Notes: generated from the sequence alone by a model not told the origin. A stretch of 64,000 bases of DNA from Climacium dendroides (GCA_950106755.1 OX467084.1:34847213-34911212), one strand, 5' to 3'; counted from the stretch's first letter, positions 22,389-34,979 are shown. Numbers and translations: made by a program.

Positions 22389-24237
22389 TCTACTTTCGTT
22401 GTTATTTATATGGCAACGAATTTCTATTGGTTACAGACCACCAACTGTTGAAGTGGCTCATGGAGTCCAATAAGCTCACTGGCAAGCTTGCACGATGGGC
22501 CTTGATGCTAATGGAGTATGATTTTAAAGTTGTACACCGTGCCGATTTGGTAAACATGGATGTTGACGGCTTGAGCCGCAATCCAAGTCTTAGCCAAGTG
22601 GACTCTACGGGGACTCGTTGGCACGTGGAGGAGGGAGAAGATTCGTTAACAGGTTGGTATGCTGTCGCCTATTTGAGTTTATTGGCGATGACTGGAGACG
22701 TTACCGAGGAAGCCATCGTAGCTACGATGGATGCAGATGGTGGTGAAGAATCTAGGGGTGCCAAAGACATTTTTGAGGATGGAGAGGTGATGAAGAATTT
22801 GAAGCATGGCGAATTGGCAACCACATTGTCAATCAAAGAGAAGGATTGGAACCTTCAACAAGCAAAAAGGTTTAGGTGGGAGGGGGATCATTTACTTTGA
22901 GTTTGGCCAGACAACAACAGAAAGGTGGTATCGGCGCCTCTTGAGAGAGTGAAGTTGATCATGCATGCACATGAGGACTTGGAACACTTTGGAGTGCGAC
23001 AAACTCACAGCTTGTTGCAAATTCACTATTGGTGGCAAGGCATGCAAACGCAAGTCCAACAGTTAGTAGCTAAATGCACAATTTGTGATAGAGTGCGGGC
23101 ATCATTCAATGCCCCAATGCCTCAATTACAACTGTTGCCAATCATGGGATTGGGTTATAGGTGGAGTTTGGATTTTGCAGGACCATTGCCGGTAACATCA
23201 CGACACAACAAATATGTGTTGGTGATGATTGAACATTTTTCCAAATGGATCGAGTTGGTGGCATTATCTAACAAGTTCAGTGAAGGGGCAACTTATTCAT
23301 TCTTGGATTGGGTGCTAAGTTGTTTTGGAGTTCCAGCTAAGGATTTGACTAACTAAGGGTATGAGTTCCTTGGAAAATTTCAAGCCTTGTGTGAATAAGC
23401 CATGATTGATCATTACACTACTTCACGAGATCATCCTGAAGCAAATGAATTGGCGGAGTGCATGGTGCAAACCGTCAAGAGGGGACTTCGGAAATATAGC
23501 TTGAAGAAGGGTCATCATGGAGATTGGGACTTACAACTACTGTGGATAGCAATGGGCTATCGGTTTAGTAAGCAAGCATCTCTAGCTTCTTTTTCACCCT
23601 ATTATTTGTTGTTTGAGTGCCATCTATTTTTACCCATGGCTATCAAACAAGATGCAAACAAGATATTGGATCGCTTGGATGATTTAGACACGTGGGCACG
23701 CGTTTGCAAGCAACGGGCAGATCTGTATAAGAAGGTGATGCCCATGGCTTTGGAAAACCTTTCAATTGCGTAGCATAGAGACACCTTGCGTTATGCCACG
23801 ATACAAGGAGGTGGTTATCGACCTTAGGTTCGACATTTCTTATCAGGTGACTACATTTATTTACAGCATACGGCGCCAACCACCCTCAACGTGACTGCGG
23901 GACGTATTATTGTACGGGTGCGTAAAGTACTCAAGTCTAGCATGTTACTCTTAGAGGACCGTGATGGCAAAGTCTGGAAAGATCACATGTACGATTGTGC
24001 ACCGTATCATTTGCCACACATAGATGGACAGATTGATTTGAGTAGTTCACAGATATTAGCTGGGCTAAAATGTGTATTGTGTGGCAACATCAAGTGTGCT
24101 GCTACCATGGTTTTATATGATGTTTGTTCCACAGGGTGGCACACGGATTGTTTGAATCCATCTTTGGAAGAAATCCCAGCAGGTTGTTGGATTTGTCCCA
24201 AGTGTATATCGGGGCGTGGACAAGCATCGACATCTTA
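22389..24237 (+). pseudogene. RNase H 3' half, integrase and C-terminal PHD finger of the retrotransposon
   Basis: The frame resumes with VTDHQLLKWLMES...VVHRADLVNMD (end of RNase H). The integrase has an HHCC zinc-binding region (H-x4-H at MHAHEDLEHFG, CTICD), then the catalytic core with Asp in WSLDFAGPLPV (23171). The second catalytic Asp is changed to Asn (AAC at 23351) and followed by a stop. The Glu survives in ANELAE (23456). The GPY/F-like module (GDYIYLQ...GRIIVRVRKVLKS) ends in APYHLP, followed by a PHD finger to the natural-looking stop at 24235-24237. Other stops lie near 22898, 23396, 23771 and 23825. Integrase inserts the cDNA in the host chromosome; the D-to-N change and stops make this copy inactive. 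Confidence 0.92.
24071..24205 (+). other. PHD zinc finger at the integrase C-terminus
   Basis: Ligand order is CVLC ... C ... GWHTDC ... WICPKC, with the usual Trp two residues before the last Cys pair: the C4-H-C3 layout of PHD fingers. One ligand is lost: the third position is Tyr (TAT at 24116, from TGT by G to A). PHD fingers read histone H3 tails, so the domain could steer integration, a role chromodomains play in many plant gypsy elements. That role is inference. Confidence 0.82.
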
Positions 24238-24340
24238 GTATGGGTTTTCTACTGGATTCTTGTTAGTGCTTTGGAGAAGCCTACTGAATTCACTAGTGTG
24301 AAAGGGGCTTCAACCTAGCGAAGGGGGCGAGTAAAGAAGT

Positions 24341-25750
24341 GGTTGTGAAACCACTTGCTACACCTGGTGTACTGAGTACTATGAGTTTTTTTATTTCTTT
24401 ACTATGCTATGAATGTTTTCAGTGTTAGTGCTGATAGTGATAGGATGTTTTTAACATTGCTATCATTATTTACAAGCTTTTATCGTGATTGTGACTCACA
24501 TCACAAGTCACGATGTGTTTTTCCTATAACCACGGTGTCCACTGTTGGTCAAGAGCTATTGGATCTTGGTGTGGTTAGGTTACTAACCAATTACAAGGTT
24601 TATTGTTTACTTATTGCACGCTTTCTCTCATGTTGGCTTGATATGATCTTGGCACGATGTATTTGTGCACGACATCTTGCATATCTAACCAAAGGATCTT
24701 GCACTAGACTAATGTAAATATGTATTGAAGAAATTTCAAAACTCTAAGTGTGTAGATTGCAAGATATTTGCATTTAAAGTGAAGAAAACAAGTTTTGTGC
24801 ACCTTATGCAATTAGATTCTTTGACTTGAATCTTTATAGCTTAAAATTTTTGTACTACTTATTTTGACTTTCTATTTTTTATGTTGAGTAATTGAGTTGG
24901 AAATAATGGAATTATTTTTAAAAAGTACACACTCAAGTTTTATTCATTAAAAAATTGTTAAGTAGAAATTGGTTCAATATTGAAGGAAAAACTAAACCAT
25001 TAATAGATCTAAGATGGTATTGAAATACACCAATCTCAACAATGAGATTGTTACGTTTTAGCAATAGATCTTAACCTTGTGTAACTATTTCTTTTTAAAT
25101 TGTGAAAATTGAATTCAGAAATGAAGTCAATAAGTTATCTTGTCTAAAAGATGCTTTGATTGCTTGAAAGACAAGAGTGTCCATAACTTTCACATTACTA
25201 ATCCAAATGTAATGGATCAAAGCCTCAGGTATAGATAAAATACAATATATGAAAAATACATTTAAATTTTTTTAAGCTAATGAAGTTTTTATTTCCCCAA
25301 ACTAAATTTTGGGCTTATTGTGTCATAATTTTTGCTTCCAAGCACCAATTATACAACATTTATCCAGTTGTTGACTTTTAAAAGCCTAGAATTAATAATG
25401 GTCATTAGAAGAGAAAAAAAATGGTCATTAGGAGATAATGCAAAACAATAAAAGATTTATACAAAACATTGGGAGATAACTACAAAACATCCAAAGATCT
25501 ATATAAACATCCACAGATTTCTCAATAATCATGGCCAAGCGAGTGATTGATCCCATGTATTCACTTGCACCCACTACATTGTTGAACATGCTTTGGAGGT
25601 TGATGGCACGCCCAGGCAGAGCTACTACTGAATATGGTGCCCGAATTTTGAATTCCCTTGTCATTTGTAGAGGCAACATGTACGTCTTGTTTTGATGTGG
25701 TTCCTAAATGCACTTATAGCCTCCAATTTGAGATGACCCATCCCGCCTTG
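24341..25750. repeat. Retrotransposon 3' flank and a dispersed repeat copy
   Basis: 24,340-24,680 may be the start of a 3' LTR but matches nothing at the 5' side. From about 24,680 to 25,270 the sequence follows the dispersed element seen at 20.3, 30.1 and 62 kb (GGATCTTGCACTAGACTA, AGATTGCAAGATATTTGCATTT, CATAACTTTCACATTA). 25,270-25,750 is AT-rich with no gene. Confidence 0.5.
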
Positions 25751-25962
25751 CACAGGGAGCTCATATGAGTCTTCCGTGATGATTCTTCTGTGAGTGCCAT
25801 TTTCCCCGTATGTGTTCGTTGCGACATGTGTCCCAAATTCCTGTAAATAGTAAAAACTTTACTATTTACAGGAATTTGGGACACATGTCGCAACGAACAC
25901 ACACGGGGGAAAATGGCACTCACAGAAGAATCATCACGGAAGACTCATATGAGCCCCCTGTG
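25751..25962. repeat. Long near-perfect foldback (arms ~105 bp, 3-nt loop)
   Basis: The left arm 25751-25854 and right arm 25858-25962 are reverse complements with only a few mismatches and one 1-bp gap, around the loop AAC. An RNA copy of either strand would form a ~100-bp hairpin. There are no MITE-like termini and no target duplication that I can see. It could be a fresh inverted duplication, a small-RNA precursor or an assembly artefact. Confidence 0.88.
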
Positions 25963-26289
25963 TTGCACGTTACCACCGGTGACTACATCCTCCACCTAGT
26001 GATTGTAAAGATGAGAGCGAGTAATACTTCTCCCAAAGGATACATGCGTTGTCCTTGTCGGATGCATTGTGAATCAAACCACAGGCAAGGCAATTGCATG
26101 GTGACAAACACTCCACCACTAACGATCTCAAGATTGTAGGTGATCCAAGGACAAGTACTATTTCAGGTGGTACCTACCCTCTTGGCTTGCGTCAAGGATT
26201 CGAATTATCCTACCTTGGGCGGCCTCACCCCCTTACCGACATGTTGCCTTCTCCTATTTTGATAGCCGACAACCCCAAATCCAAATTCT

Positions 26290-26411
26290 CACTACAAGAA
26301 AACAATGTCCAAATTGACATGTCCGAATTGACAGAATTTTGTCAAAAAAATGTCCAAATTGACAAAAAATTGACAAAAAAATGTCCAAATTGACACTGCT
26401 CCCTTGTAGTG
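26290..26411. mobile_element. CACTA-type MITE with TCT target duplication
   Basis: A 122-bp element starting CACTACAAGAAAACAATGTCC and ending TTGTAGTG. TCT flanks both ends (26287-26289 and 26412-26414). The interior is several direct copies of TGTCCAAATTGACA, giving a high density of transposase-binding-like repeats. Confidence 0.85.
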
Positions 26412-26414
26412 TCT

Positions 26415-27640
26415 CCAAATTCAAATCTCCACAATCAAAGACCAATCCCCCAAATTGAACAAATCCAATTCAGTCCTCCCTTGCAAGTTCCCAATATTGC
26501 AATCCCTAATGCCAAGCACCAAATTTTGTATACCTTGATTTATTCCAATGAGATTCCCCTCACCTCCCCTACAATTCCCACTCAACCTCCCATATCCAAC
26601 ACAAGTATTGCCAGTTGACTACAACCTTCGCCCTTATTTGCCTCTTCACAATCTTCCAAATCTTGGCCATTGTTTAGTGCATAGAAATATATTCAAGAAC
26701 ACAAAAATTCCCTACTCATCTCCTTCAACGTATTGCTTAGTCTACTCGAACAACCTTCCAATGTAGCGACAACACAAGTATCGCCAGTTGTATATCCTAG
26801 GCTTGCTACCCCAGTGATGCTTATATGTTGGTTGCGGCAACATCTAGAGAAAATCCTCCTATAAGCAATTCACAACTTTTTGAGCAATATCCTTGCTTGC
26901 ATCCCTCTCAATCAACTAGTTCCACAATTTATCTTGCACCTACCAAACCTCTTCCTTTGTAGCCCGACCAACCTACAAGGCAATCATCATTTTCTAGAAG
27001 CAAATGGAGCACAAAAGAAATCTTTTGGTTATTTGGCATTGTGAGTGAAAGTAGTGCATTGTTGTGTCCTCCACTCGCAAGTCCTCATAGGTTGCCTTTT
27101 CCTTAACGCAACTCCACAAATGATGAACTTCATTCCACTTACCACTCTTCTTCTTCATATTGCTTCCTCATTGCACAAAAACTATCTTCAAACCCTATCC
27201 AAATGTCATATACAAAAAGGGACAATCTTCACATTTCATATCATTATTGGCACAATAATACTAAATTGGCATCTTCTACTCTGATGCTACCACAAGTGAT
27301 TTCTACGGAACTCTAAATGCTTTCTACCCATTTTGTCTCCACCTTCAGAAGTAGATCCGAGACCAATGGTCTCCTACTAACAAGTCCCGATCACATTTGG
27401 GACATCCCAAGCAAACTGCCATGTCCCATGTTTCATTTGTAATCAATCTGCCAACTACCAATCACGTTGCAACACCATGATGATCCAAGCAACGTCATCA
27501 TCACCCTTTCAATTCTGCCTTCGTCCAAATTCACATCTGCCCCAATCGATTCTGATTCACCTTCGTTATGTGTGGGCCTTTTTTCAATCTTGAATGGCCA
27601 GAATCTATCCCCTTGGGTGGTTTAGGCCTTTAGGGTTAAC
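26415..27640. other. C-rich segment, possible decayed coding DNA
   Basis: Richer in C (CCAA, CTCC, TCCC words) than its surroundings. Short open frames on the + strand at 26.4-26.8 and 27.05-27.28 kb use Pro, Asn and Leu but show no motif I know. It may be remains of a gene or transposon. No function can be supported. Confidence 0.4.
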
Positions 27641-30600
27641 ACAAAATCATTTCAAATTATGGTTTTTTCACTATGCATTTGTTCTAATGCATAAAATACA
27701 TATGAAAAGATTCACTAGATGTATCATGCACATAATATTGGTGTAGCCAATCTAGTCCTATGGTGATTTAGCTTTCAATGTCCAATGATGCTCTATCTAC
27801 CTCAAAGTTCATTAACTTTAAGTTAATTAAATTACATATAGTAATTAAATTCTAGCATTCTTGCTTAAATGAACATTAGCAATATATACCACATAGTGTG
27901 CACCAAATCAATAACTCCTACTTGTTCCAAATATAGTTTCTTGAAGATAGAAACATCATTCCTCACTAATTTTTCTACAATGAAAGTTACATATTGGATG
28001 TACACCTAATTTGGCTTTACAAAAACCAGATTTTGCTTTTAGAAGACAATGTGTGAAAGTATCAACTACCATTTATTTATACTTAAATAAAAAAATTCTA
28101 CTTCTTTCAATTTTAGCAAAAATCTATTTATTTGAGGACAGTTAAAATGATTTGATGTATGTACATGCATTTGATATGTTTTGTTTGTAAATTCTATAGA
28201 ATGTAGGAATTTTAATCATAACAATGTAACTTTCATGATACTATTGTTGGAAGTCTTTGAAGGAGTTTCATTTCTTCAAGAACACATCTTATTCAAAGTG
28301 CTTGTGTTGCAACTCCTTGTGTGCATAATATTGTGCTTTTGCATTAGATTGTGCAATAGCCTTCTATTGAACATTGTTCTATGAAATAGGCCCAAATCTA
28401 AGATAAAAACATATCCATCCTTTGTTCCCACTTCTTTAAAGAAATACAAAATCAACTTGTAAAAATGTTGCTTGACAAGGTTTTGACAAAGTTTTAACAA
28501 AATTTGACAAATTTCAAAGAAAACATGCCCACATTGCTAATCACTTTGTACCATAGTAGAATGTTACAAAATGTGATAGTTGTATCACCTACACACATTA
28601 AGAATAAATAGGTAAATAGGTAAAAAAATAGGTCATAGAGTCATTGATACTCCAATAGGGTTTTCAATTTTTTGCTATGAGCCTCAATTTTTGTTACACT
28701 TACCTTGCTTTACAAAGTGGTTGGAACTTAAAAGGACAAATCCTTAGGCACAACAAAAAAAACATTCTCTCTTACCCCTAATGACCCAAGTGACCATTTT
28801 TTGATCTTTGCCCCTCATTTTTGAGCTGCCTCTTTTTGAATTTAGAATTTTTTTAATAAAATTTAATTTTTAAAAATAGATTATGTAATAAATCTAATAG
28901 TGGTAGTTTCATGGCTCATGTTTTGTGGTTCAATTTGGACATGGACTAAAAAGTCAGCCAACCAATGAAATTGTTGTTGACCTCAAATAGGGAAGATCCA
29001 AGGAGCACAAGGAAATGACAAGTGTATCCATTCTTGTTTTTCTTACAACACTACTTTCATTTTAGTGACCACAATGCATGCAAGTTCCACCAAAAAATGC
29101 AAAATGACCAGAATGTTTGTGAAATTTTGAATGAGCATTTTCAACTCTATTATTTTTCACTGAGCACAAAAGGTCATCATTTTAAAATATCCTCACTAAT
29201 ATATACTCCAAATTGTAATGCTTTGTTTTTCCATTGACCTAAATAAACTTCAAATTAAATATCTACTAAACTATGTGGTCAAATAATTTGAATTTTTTTG
29301 AGGTTCTTACTCTCAATGTGAACTACAAGATCCTATGGTTATATTCTATCTTGTTTCTAGAAAAAATGAGTGAACCTCCCTTGGATCATTAGGAGATAAA
29401 GCATGCCTAAATTTCTTGAGATTCTTATTTTAACTAATGAAATATTGATCATTTTTATTCTTGATACTCTACCTTTTGTATTGAATTAAATGCCATGTTA
29501 AGTTCCATTAAATTGAAATGTTGCATGTCTTATGTTTTTTTGTATTTTCAAGTCATCAATGCAAATGTTTTACATGTATTAGATGATTCTATTATTATTA
29601 ATATATGTAGGTATAATTCTTGATTCATTCTATATTTAAAAGATGGAGAGAAGACAAATATTTTATATAAGTGACAATGTAGGAGGCCTAACAATTGATA
29701 TGGGATATGTCAAAATACTGTAATTGCAAACTTAGCTGAGTTTTAAATTGCACTGAAGCATAGCAATTGAGTTATTTCAAAAACAATTCAAGAAAATTTC
29801 AACTAAAAAATATAAAAAATGTAGTTGAATTTTAGCTCCAAAAATTCACTTATAATTTGAAGACCCTACTCAAAAGTTATGGAGTAGGGTAGTACTATTT
29901 GAGTTGAAAAACTTCTATTACTGTGACAATACTATATTTTATTAATAATAAATAATAGCATTCTATTACTCAATAAGGTTTAGTTGTTAAAATGACATTC
30001 AAATGAAGATGTCACTTGTTGAATATCAATCCAATGGTGTATATTATGCCATATTTTATTACATAATTCATATTCAAAGGGTCAAATACAATACCTTATA
30101 TATAGTTCCTACAAATCTTGAATACCTAGTCCCAAGGCCTTTTCTTCATCAAATTCCACTCAAAATTGCTATTTCAATTGCAAAGTAGGAAAAAACTTTA
30201 GAATTTTTTTTTGCATATCTAATTGTGGGATCTCAGACTAGACTAGTAATAAAATGTATTTAAGAAATTTTAGAAACTTTGACCATGGGGATTGCAAGAT
30301 ATCTACATTTGAAGTGAAGAAATCAAGGTTTTTGCACTTTGCCTACTCATTTGCCTACCTAGATATTAAGGCTTTGAATCTTCTTAGCATAAAACTTTTG
30401 CATTTCAAATATTGAATTTAAAAAATTTTGTATTGACAAATTGAATTGAAAGTCTAGTAAAAAAATTTCAAAAACAAAAAAATTTGAATTTCATTCTTTA
30501 AAAACTTGTAAAGTACAAATACGTCCAAGATTGAACAAAAAATCAATTAAATTGTTCATAGCTTTCAAATGGAATCAAAACACAATAATTCCAATGGTAA

Positions 30601-33100
30601 GATTATTTTAGTAAGCAAACTTAACCTTGTCAAACATTTTTAATTTTAAAAAAAAAAATTTGCATTCAAAAATGAATTCTACAAGTTATTATTTCAAGAA
30701 AAAGCTTACACGCCCCCAAAACAAGATTGTTCATAATTTTCTCATCAATAGTCCAAATAGAACAAATCAAACCTTTCCATATAGATAAGAGTATTTTCTA
30801 TGAAAAATAAATTTTTGAAGATTATATTTTGATGTTTTGTGATATTTTTGGTGTTGCTTAATGAACCCTATTTTGGAATTAGGGTAGCAAAAGTTTACAC
30901 TTTGAATGATTGAAATAAAAATTATATTCTTAAAATAATGATGTATTTTCCTAACTTCAAAAATAGTATCAAAAATCATGATGAAAATTGAGACCGTGTG
31001 AGCTAAATGAAATTCTTTTTCTCTCTAGAGGGGACAATGAGACTTTAGTGGTTAAGAGTTATAATCCTTAAGAACAGTGCTAATAAGGCAACTAAACCTA
31101 ATAGAATAATTTCTTTCTAAAATTGACTTCTATAAATTCTTGTTTAAAATATTACCTCTATTCAAGATAGTCCAAGGTTGTTTTTGGGTACACTTCTTTT
31201 CAAAACCTTTGAAATTTCTTAGTCTATTCATATGGTGTTAAAAAAATTCATAAAAAAAATTTAGAATATTATTTTGACTTTCAACAAGATTCAACAAAAG
31301 CTAAAGCAATTTAATAACTAAAGCATTACTCAATTTCTTTATTGGATGCAATCTAAGGCTTTTGAAAAAGTGAATATATTGACATAAGACCATGAAAAAT
31401 TTAACCCCTAAAGTTCTTCATTTTTAGAGGCCCAAAACTACCTCAAAATAGATTTTTCTAATACAAGGCTAAATTCTTCATCTTTATTTATTTTTTAATA
31501 AATCCAATTGTAGGATCCTTTGGTTAATTTTTTGAGTACATTGTCCCCAAATTTAAGAGTGATTATCCCCATTAGTTTCAAGTTCTATATGCCTAAACTT
31601 CAAAATGTAGGCTTTTCTAACCAATCCAAGAAATGAAGTTTTGTCTATTAATATTTTTAGAAAATTTAACCAAAAAAACTTCATAATTCATCTTTGAAAA
31701 TTGTTAATCCCAATGGTGAATTTTTTTTAAGAAACAATCAATATTCTTTGTTTTTTATACTTCCAATTTTCAAAATTGAATACAAGAGATGACTTTTTAT
31801 GTTTTTTCTACCTTCAATCCTTCATTGCTCACAAAATAAACTCCTCATAACTTTCACTTCATTATTTGCAATTGAATGGTTCAAATATTATTGAGTAGGT
31901 GTCAATCTATGCAATCCAAAAAGTTAATTAATTAATTTATTAGAATATTTTTTTCTGCCTAGTTTGACTTTGAAAAAAAAAAAATCCTTATAATTTTTTT
32001 AACGTTTATTGGAATGAAGTGAAACAAAGCTTCATACATGGATTATGATGATTAGCATCCATCCAAATAAATCTATGGAAAAATTCTAAATTATGAGGTC
32101 AACCGAGTCTCTACTCAAGTTTTCAAAAATCCCTAAGTGAGTTCCTTAGTCCTTTAGGGATTAAGGTAAAACAACCCATTGTGGTTAGATGACCCATAGT
32201 AGACATCTAGGGAATGACCCCATCATGGATTTTTTCAGTATGTGAAATTTTGACCACAATGCATGTCTTATATGCATGTAATGGAGTGATTAGTGACTTC
32301 ATTAGCGACTTCCAACTTTTCATTGTAAATTCATTGTAAGAATTGACATTTTAGGCCTTCTATGTTAGAAAATACTATAAGTGCTTTAGGTGAACAAAAT
32401 GAGCATGATGGATTCAAATTTTGTTGGTTCTAAGGTAGTCTACATACTCTTTTGGGCCATGATGCATTGAACACTTCAAAAATTCATAGCAAATTTATAC
32501 TTTGTCTAAAAAACTTAATTTCAATTGCTCTCATTGTTTCTCACACTTGTATTAATGTGGGAAAAAAATTGAAAAATTTCAGCAACAACAAGAGGTCAAA
32601 CTCCTAATTCTGGGCTAAGTTGTGTACTTTGATTGATTATATTGTAGAAAGTATAACTTAAATGAAATTTTTTATTATATTGTTAGCTTGAATGAAGAAC
32701 ATTGCATGCATTGATTTAAATAAATATCTATTAAAATAATTTTTTTTAAATCCATGTTAACTCTTCAAATTTGCTAAAAATTGTGAGGCCCAATTTAGGC
32801 TTCTTAGTCAAGAAAGGGTTTAAGATAGATGGTTTAGAGTTTGAAGTTGAATCTTTAATACCATTTACATATTTAGCTAGCACTTGGTGTAAATGTCTTA
32901 CCTCATTAGGTTCTCCCTACTAATCACCAACAACAAATTTCTCTTGACAAATAATCGCCAAAATTCCACTTTCAAGCTAGCTCCCTTTACACTTTGAAAA
33001 AAGAGAAAAAAAGATATGAAATAACCTCAAAGCATCTCTATAAAATATGAAATTCACCAATTTTTAGATTGAATTTATACTAGTTTTAGATACTCATAGT
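27641..33100. other. AT-rich intergenic DNA with repeat remnants
   Basis: No convincing gene. A copy of the dispersed element lies at about 30,119-30,960 (annotated separately). Remaining frames are short and AT-driven. Confidence 0.6.
30119..30960 (+). repeat. Copy of the dispersed CCCCTAAAGG-family element
   Basis: It shares with other copies AAATTGCTATTTCAATTGC, CATATCTAATTGTGGGATCT, GACTAGACTAGT, GATTGCAAGATATCTACATT and a far-end CATAATTTTCTCAT block. The termini are degraded. Confidence 0.55.
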
Positions 33101-33296
33101 ATGCCTTGTGCCATTTCTAAAAACGTTGAAATTCAATATCTTTTCTGTCATGAATTGGAATGCCAGGAAATAAAGTCCATTCTCCCTTCTAGTGGAGAGC
33201 TTTTCAATGGCACAAAGAATGCAATTGAGAAATGCACGGGTTTGAGGATCTTACCATTACAAACAAAAACAAAACAAAACAACAAACAACCTCATG
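33101..33296. repeat. Copy 1 of a ~240-bp dispersed repeat
   Basis: It shares the AAATTCAATATCTTTT motif, a stretch around CATGAA...AAGTCCAT, and an end rich in AACAAACAA with the copies at 34381-34620 and 38690-38940. Family not identified; the A-rich CAAACAA end suggests a retroposon tail. Confidence 0.55.
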
Positions 33297-34219
33297 TAAC
33301 CCCTAAAGTACCAAACAACATTTTTTGGCAACATAGCGATTTTGGGTAGCTCACTACGAATGAAATTTTTTTTTCATTGAAATTTTCACACAACATGTGC
33401 CCAAGGAGTAGCTTTAAGGCCCAACAATTTTCATAACTTTTGACTTCATGGTTAAAAAGTTATTGTATGATATGTAATTTTCAACATTTGGCACGTAGTC
33501 CAAGCAAAAGAAAAACTTCTTTAAAAATCGCTTTTAAAAAAAATAAAAATTTGAGATTGATTCTTTATATATATATACATGAAAAATATATTCCATTTTG
33601 ATTAATGAGATGAAAGTTATGAGGATTTTTAGTTGTGGGTAGTTATAGAATCTATACTCTAAAATAAACTTTGAAGTCCTTTATTTAACTCAATTTTCAA
33701 TATTTTTAGAAAAAAATAAAAACATTAGGCACAAATGGTTTATTACAACATTACAACCATTGGGATTGGCAATTTTCAATTCCATAACTAAATTATTAAC
33801 AACTTAGTATTTTGAATCATTCTTTATTTCTTTCTACTTTCTATTTTTTTCCTATATGTTGTACAATTCCAAATGATCTGAAAATTTTCAAGCATGTTGC
33901 CAACTTGCCTTGAAGAATGAATCCAAAGAGTAACCACCATTTTGGACATTTTTTCATAATGATCTGATCTTATGAAGTGTAGCTAACCGGTTTTTTGCAG
34001 TGACAAAAAAAGATTTTTGTTACTTCAAATGCTAATATCTTGCAATCTACACGGTGAAAATTTCTGAATTTTGTTCACATCTTATTCCAAATTAATATAA
34101 GATCCTATAGTTAGATATGTCAAAAATGTGTTTTTTTTCAAAAATTTGGTACTTATATTAGAGATTGCAATTTTGGAGCATTTTTGGTGAAAACATAGTC
34201 AAAATCCTTTAGAGGTTAA
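33297..34219 (-). mobile_element. ~0.92-kb non-autonomous terminal-inverted-repeat element (reverse orientation)
   Basis: It begins TAACCCCTAAAG and ends CCTTTAGAGGTTAA, an inverted pair. Internally it is the reverse complement of the element at 43577-44532, including GGAGCATTTTTGGTGAAAAC next to the right end. It has no coding capacity. Confidence 0.75.
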
Positions 34220-34380
34220 GGTATAAGAAGATTGTGGACAATCAAAATTGGATGATTTACGTGACCTACTTGTCAATTCTAAGGTGCATGCACCAAGGTT
34301 TGCTAGTATGAGAGCATAGAACTCTATGAGCCTATGAGCTTAGGAATCTACATTACCAACATATCATGTGCCACTGCCAC

Positions 34381-34620
34381 AGTCAAAATAAAAGTAAAAG
34401 TGATTTTCTAATTTTCTAATCCACGAAAACTTCAAAATTCAATATCTTTTCAATCGTGAGTTCAAACATCATGAAACAAAGCCCATGCACCCTTCTTCAC
34501 CAAATGCTTTCCGACAGTACCAAACACACAAACAAGGGACACCGGTCCAAGAGATCTCAACATCACAAACAAAGCAAACTGAGTAAACAAACAACCTAGC
34601 TTAAGGTACGGATGGATAGA
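34381..34620. repeat. Copy 2 of a ~240-bp dispersed repeat
   Basis: It shares CTTCAAAATTCAATATCTTT, TCAAACA.CATGAAACAA, CCATGCACCC and an AACAAACAACCTA...GGATGGATAG end with the copy at 38690-38940. Confidence 0.7.
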
Positions 34621-34662
34621 CACCTCATATGACTATAAATGCCTGTGTTACAGGTACTGCAA

Positions 34663-34776
34663 CATAGACTTTTCTACATTCTAGTGTACCTATGTTACAG
34701 GTACATATGCTATAAACACCATAGACTTTTCTACATTCTAGTGTACCTATGTTATAGGTACATATGTTATAAACAC
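34663..34776. repeat. Tandem duplication, 2 x 57 bp
   Basis: The unit beginning CATAGACTTTTCTACATTC at 34663 recurs at 34720 almost unchanged. It contains inverted words around TACCTATGTTA.AGGTACATA. Confidence 0.85.
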
Positions 34777-34979
34777 CTGCAAATGATTATAGCATATACC
34801 TACAACTAAGGTTCAAGACTCGTAGGCTCATATCCCGACGGCTCATGCACTAGTATCGTTAGCGTGTCGCCCTCGCCCCGAGAAAACAAAACAAAAAACA
34901 AAACAAAATTCATTGACTCTTACGGCCAAATGAGATCCAATCTAAGACACATAACCCCAAAAAAAAAACTAGAATTTTT

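Larger units (their letters stand above)
11830..24340 (+). mobile_element. Decayed Ty3/gypsy retrotransposon carrying a DNA methyltransferase and a PHD finger
   Basis: Domain order on the + strand: gag with two zinc knuckles (12618-14673), protease (about 14.9-15.7 kb), C5 DNA methyltransferase (15812-17005), linker, reverse transcriptase and RNase H (17506-18673, continuing from 22389), integrase (about 22.9-23.8 kb), integrase C-terminal module and PHD finger (to 24237). RT and RNase H before integrase is the Ty3/gypsy order. A purine-rich stretch near 24320 could be the polypurine tract. I could not match two LTRs: the 5' side keeps a TATA box and a leader-like region, while the sequence after 24.34 kb shows no copy of it, so the outer boundaries are approximate. 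Many in-frame stops, at least one gag frame change and altered catalytic residues show the copy is dead. A CACTA element interrupts it. Confidence 0.85.

Noticed and set aside
24341..24720. A complete 3' LTR paired with the 11.8-12.6 kb region
   Set aside because: I could not find shared sequence between the two sides, so LTR boundaries are left open.
34800..34850. Possible tRNA-like B box (TTCAAGACTCGTAG)
   Set aside because: No A box at the right distance and no cloverleaf could be drawn. I found no credible tRNA gene in the window.
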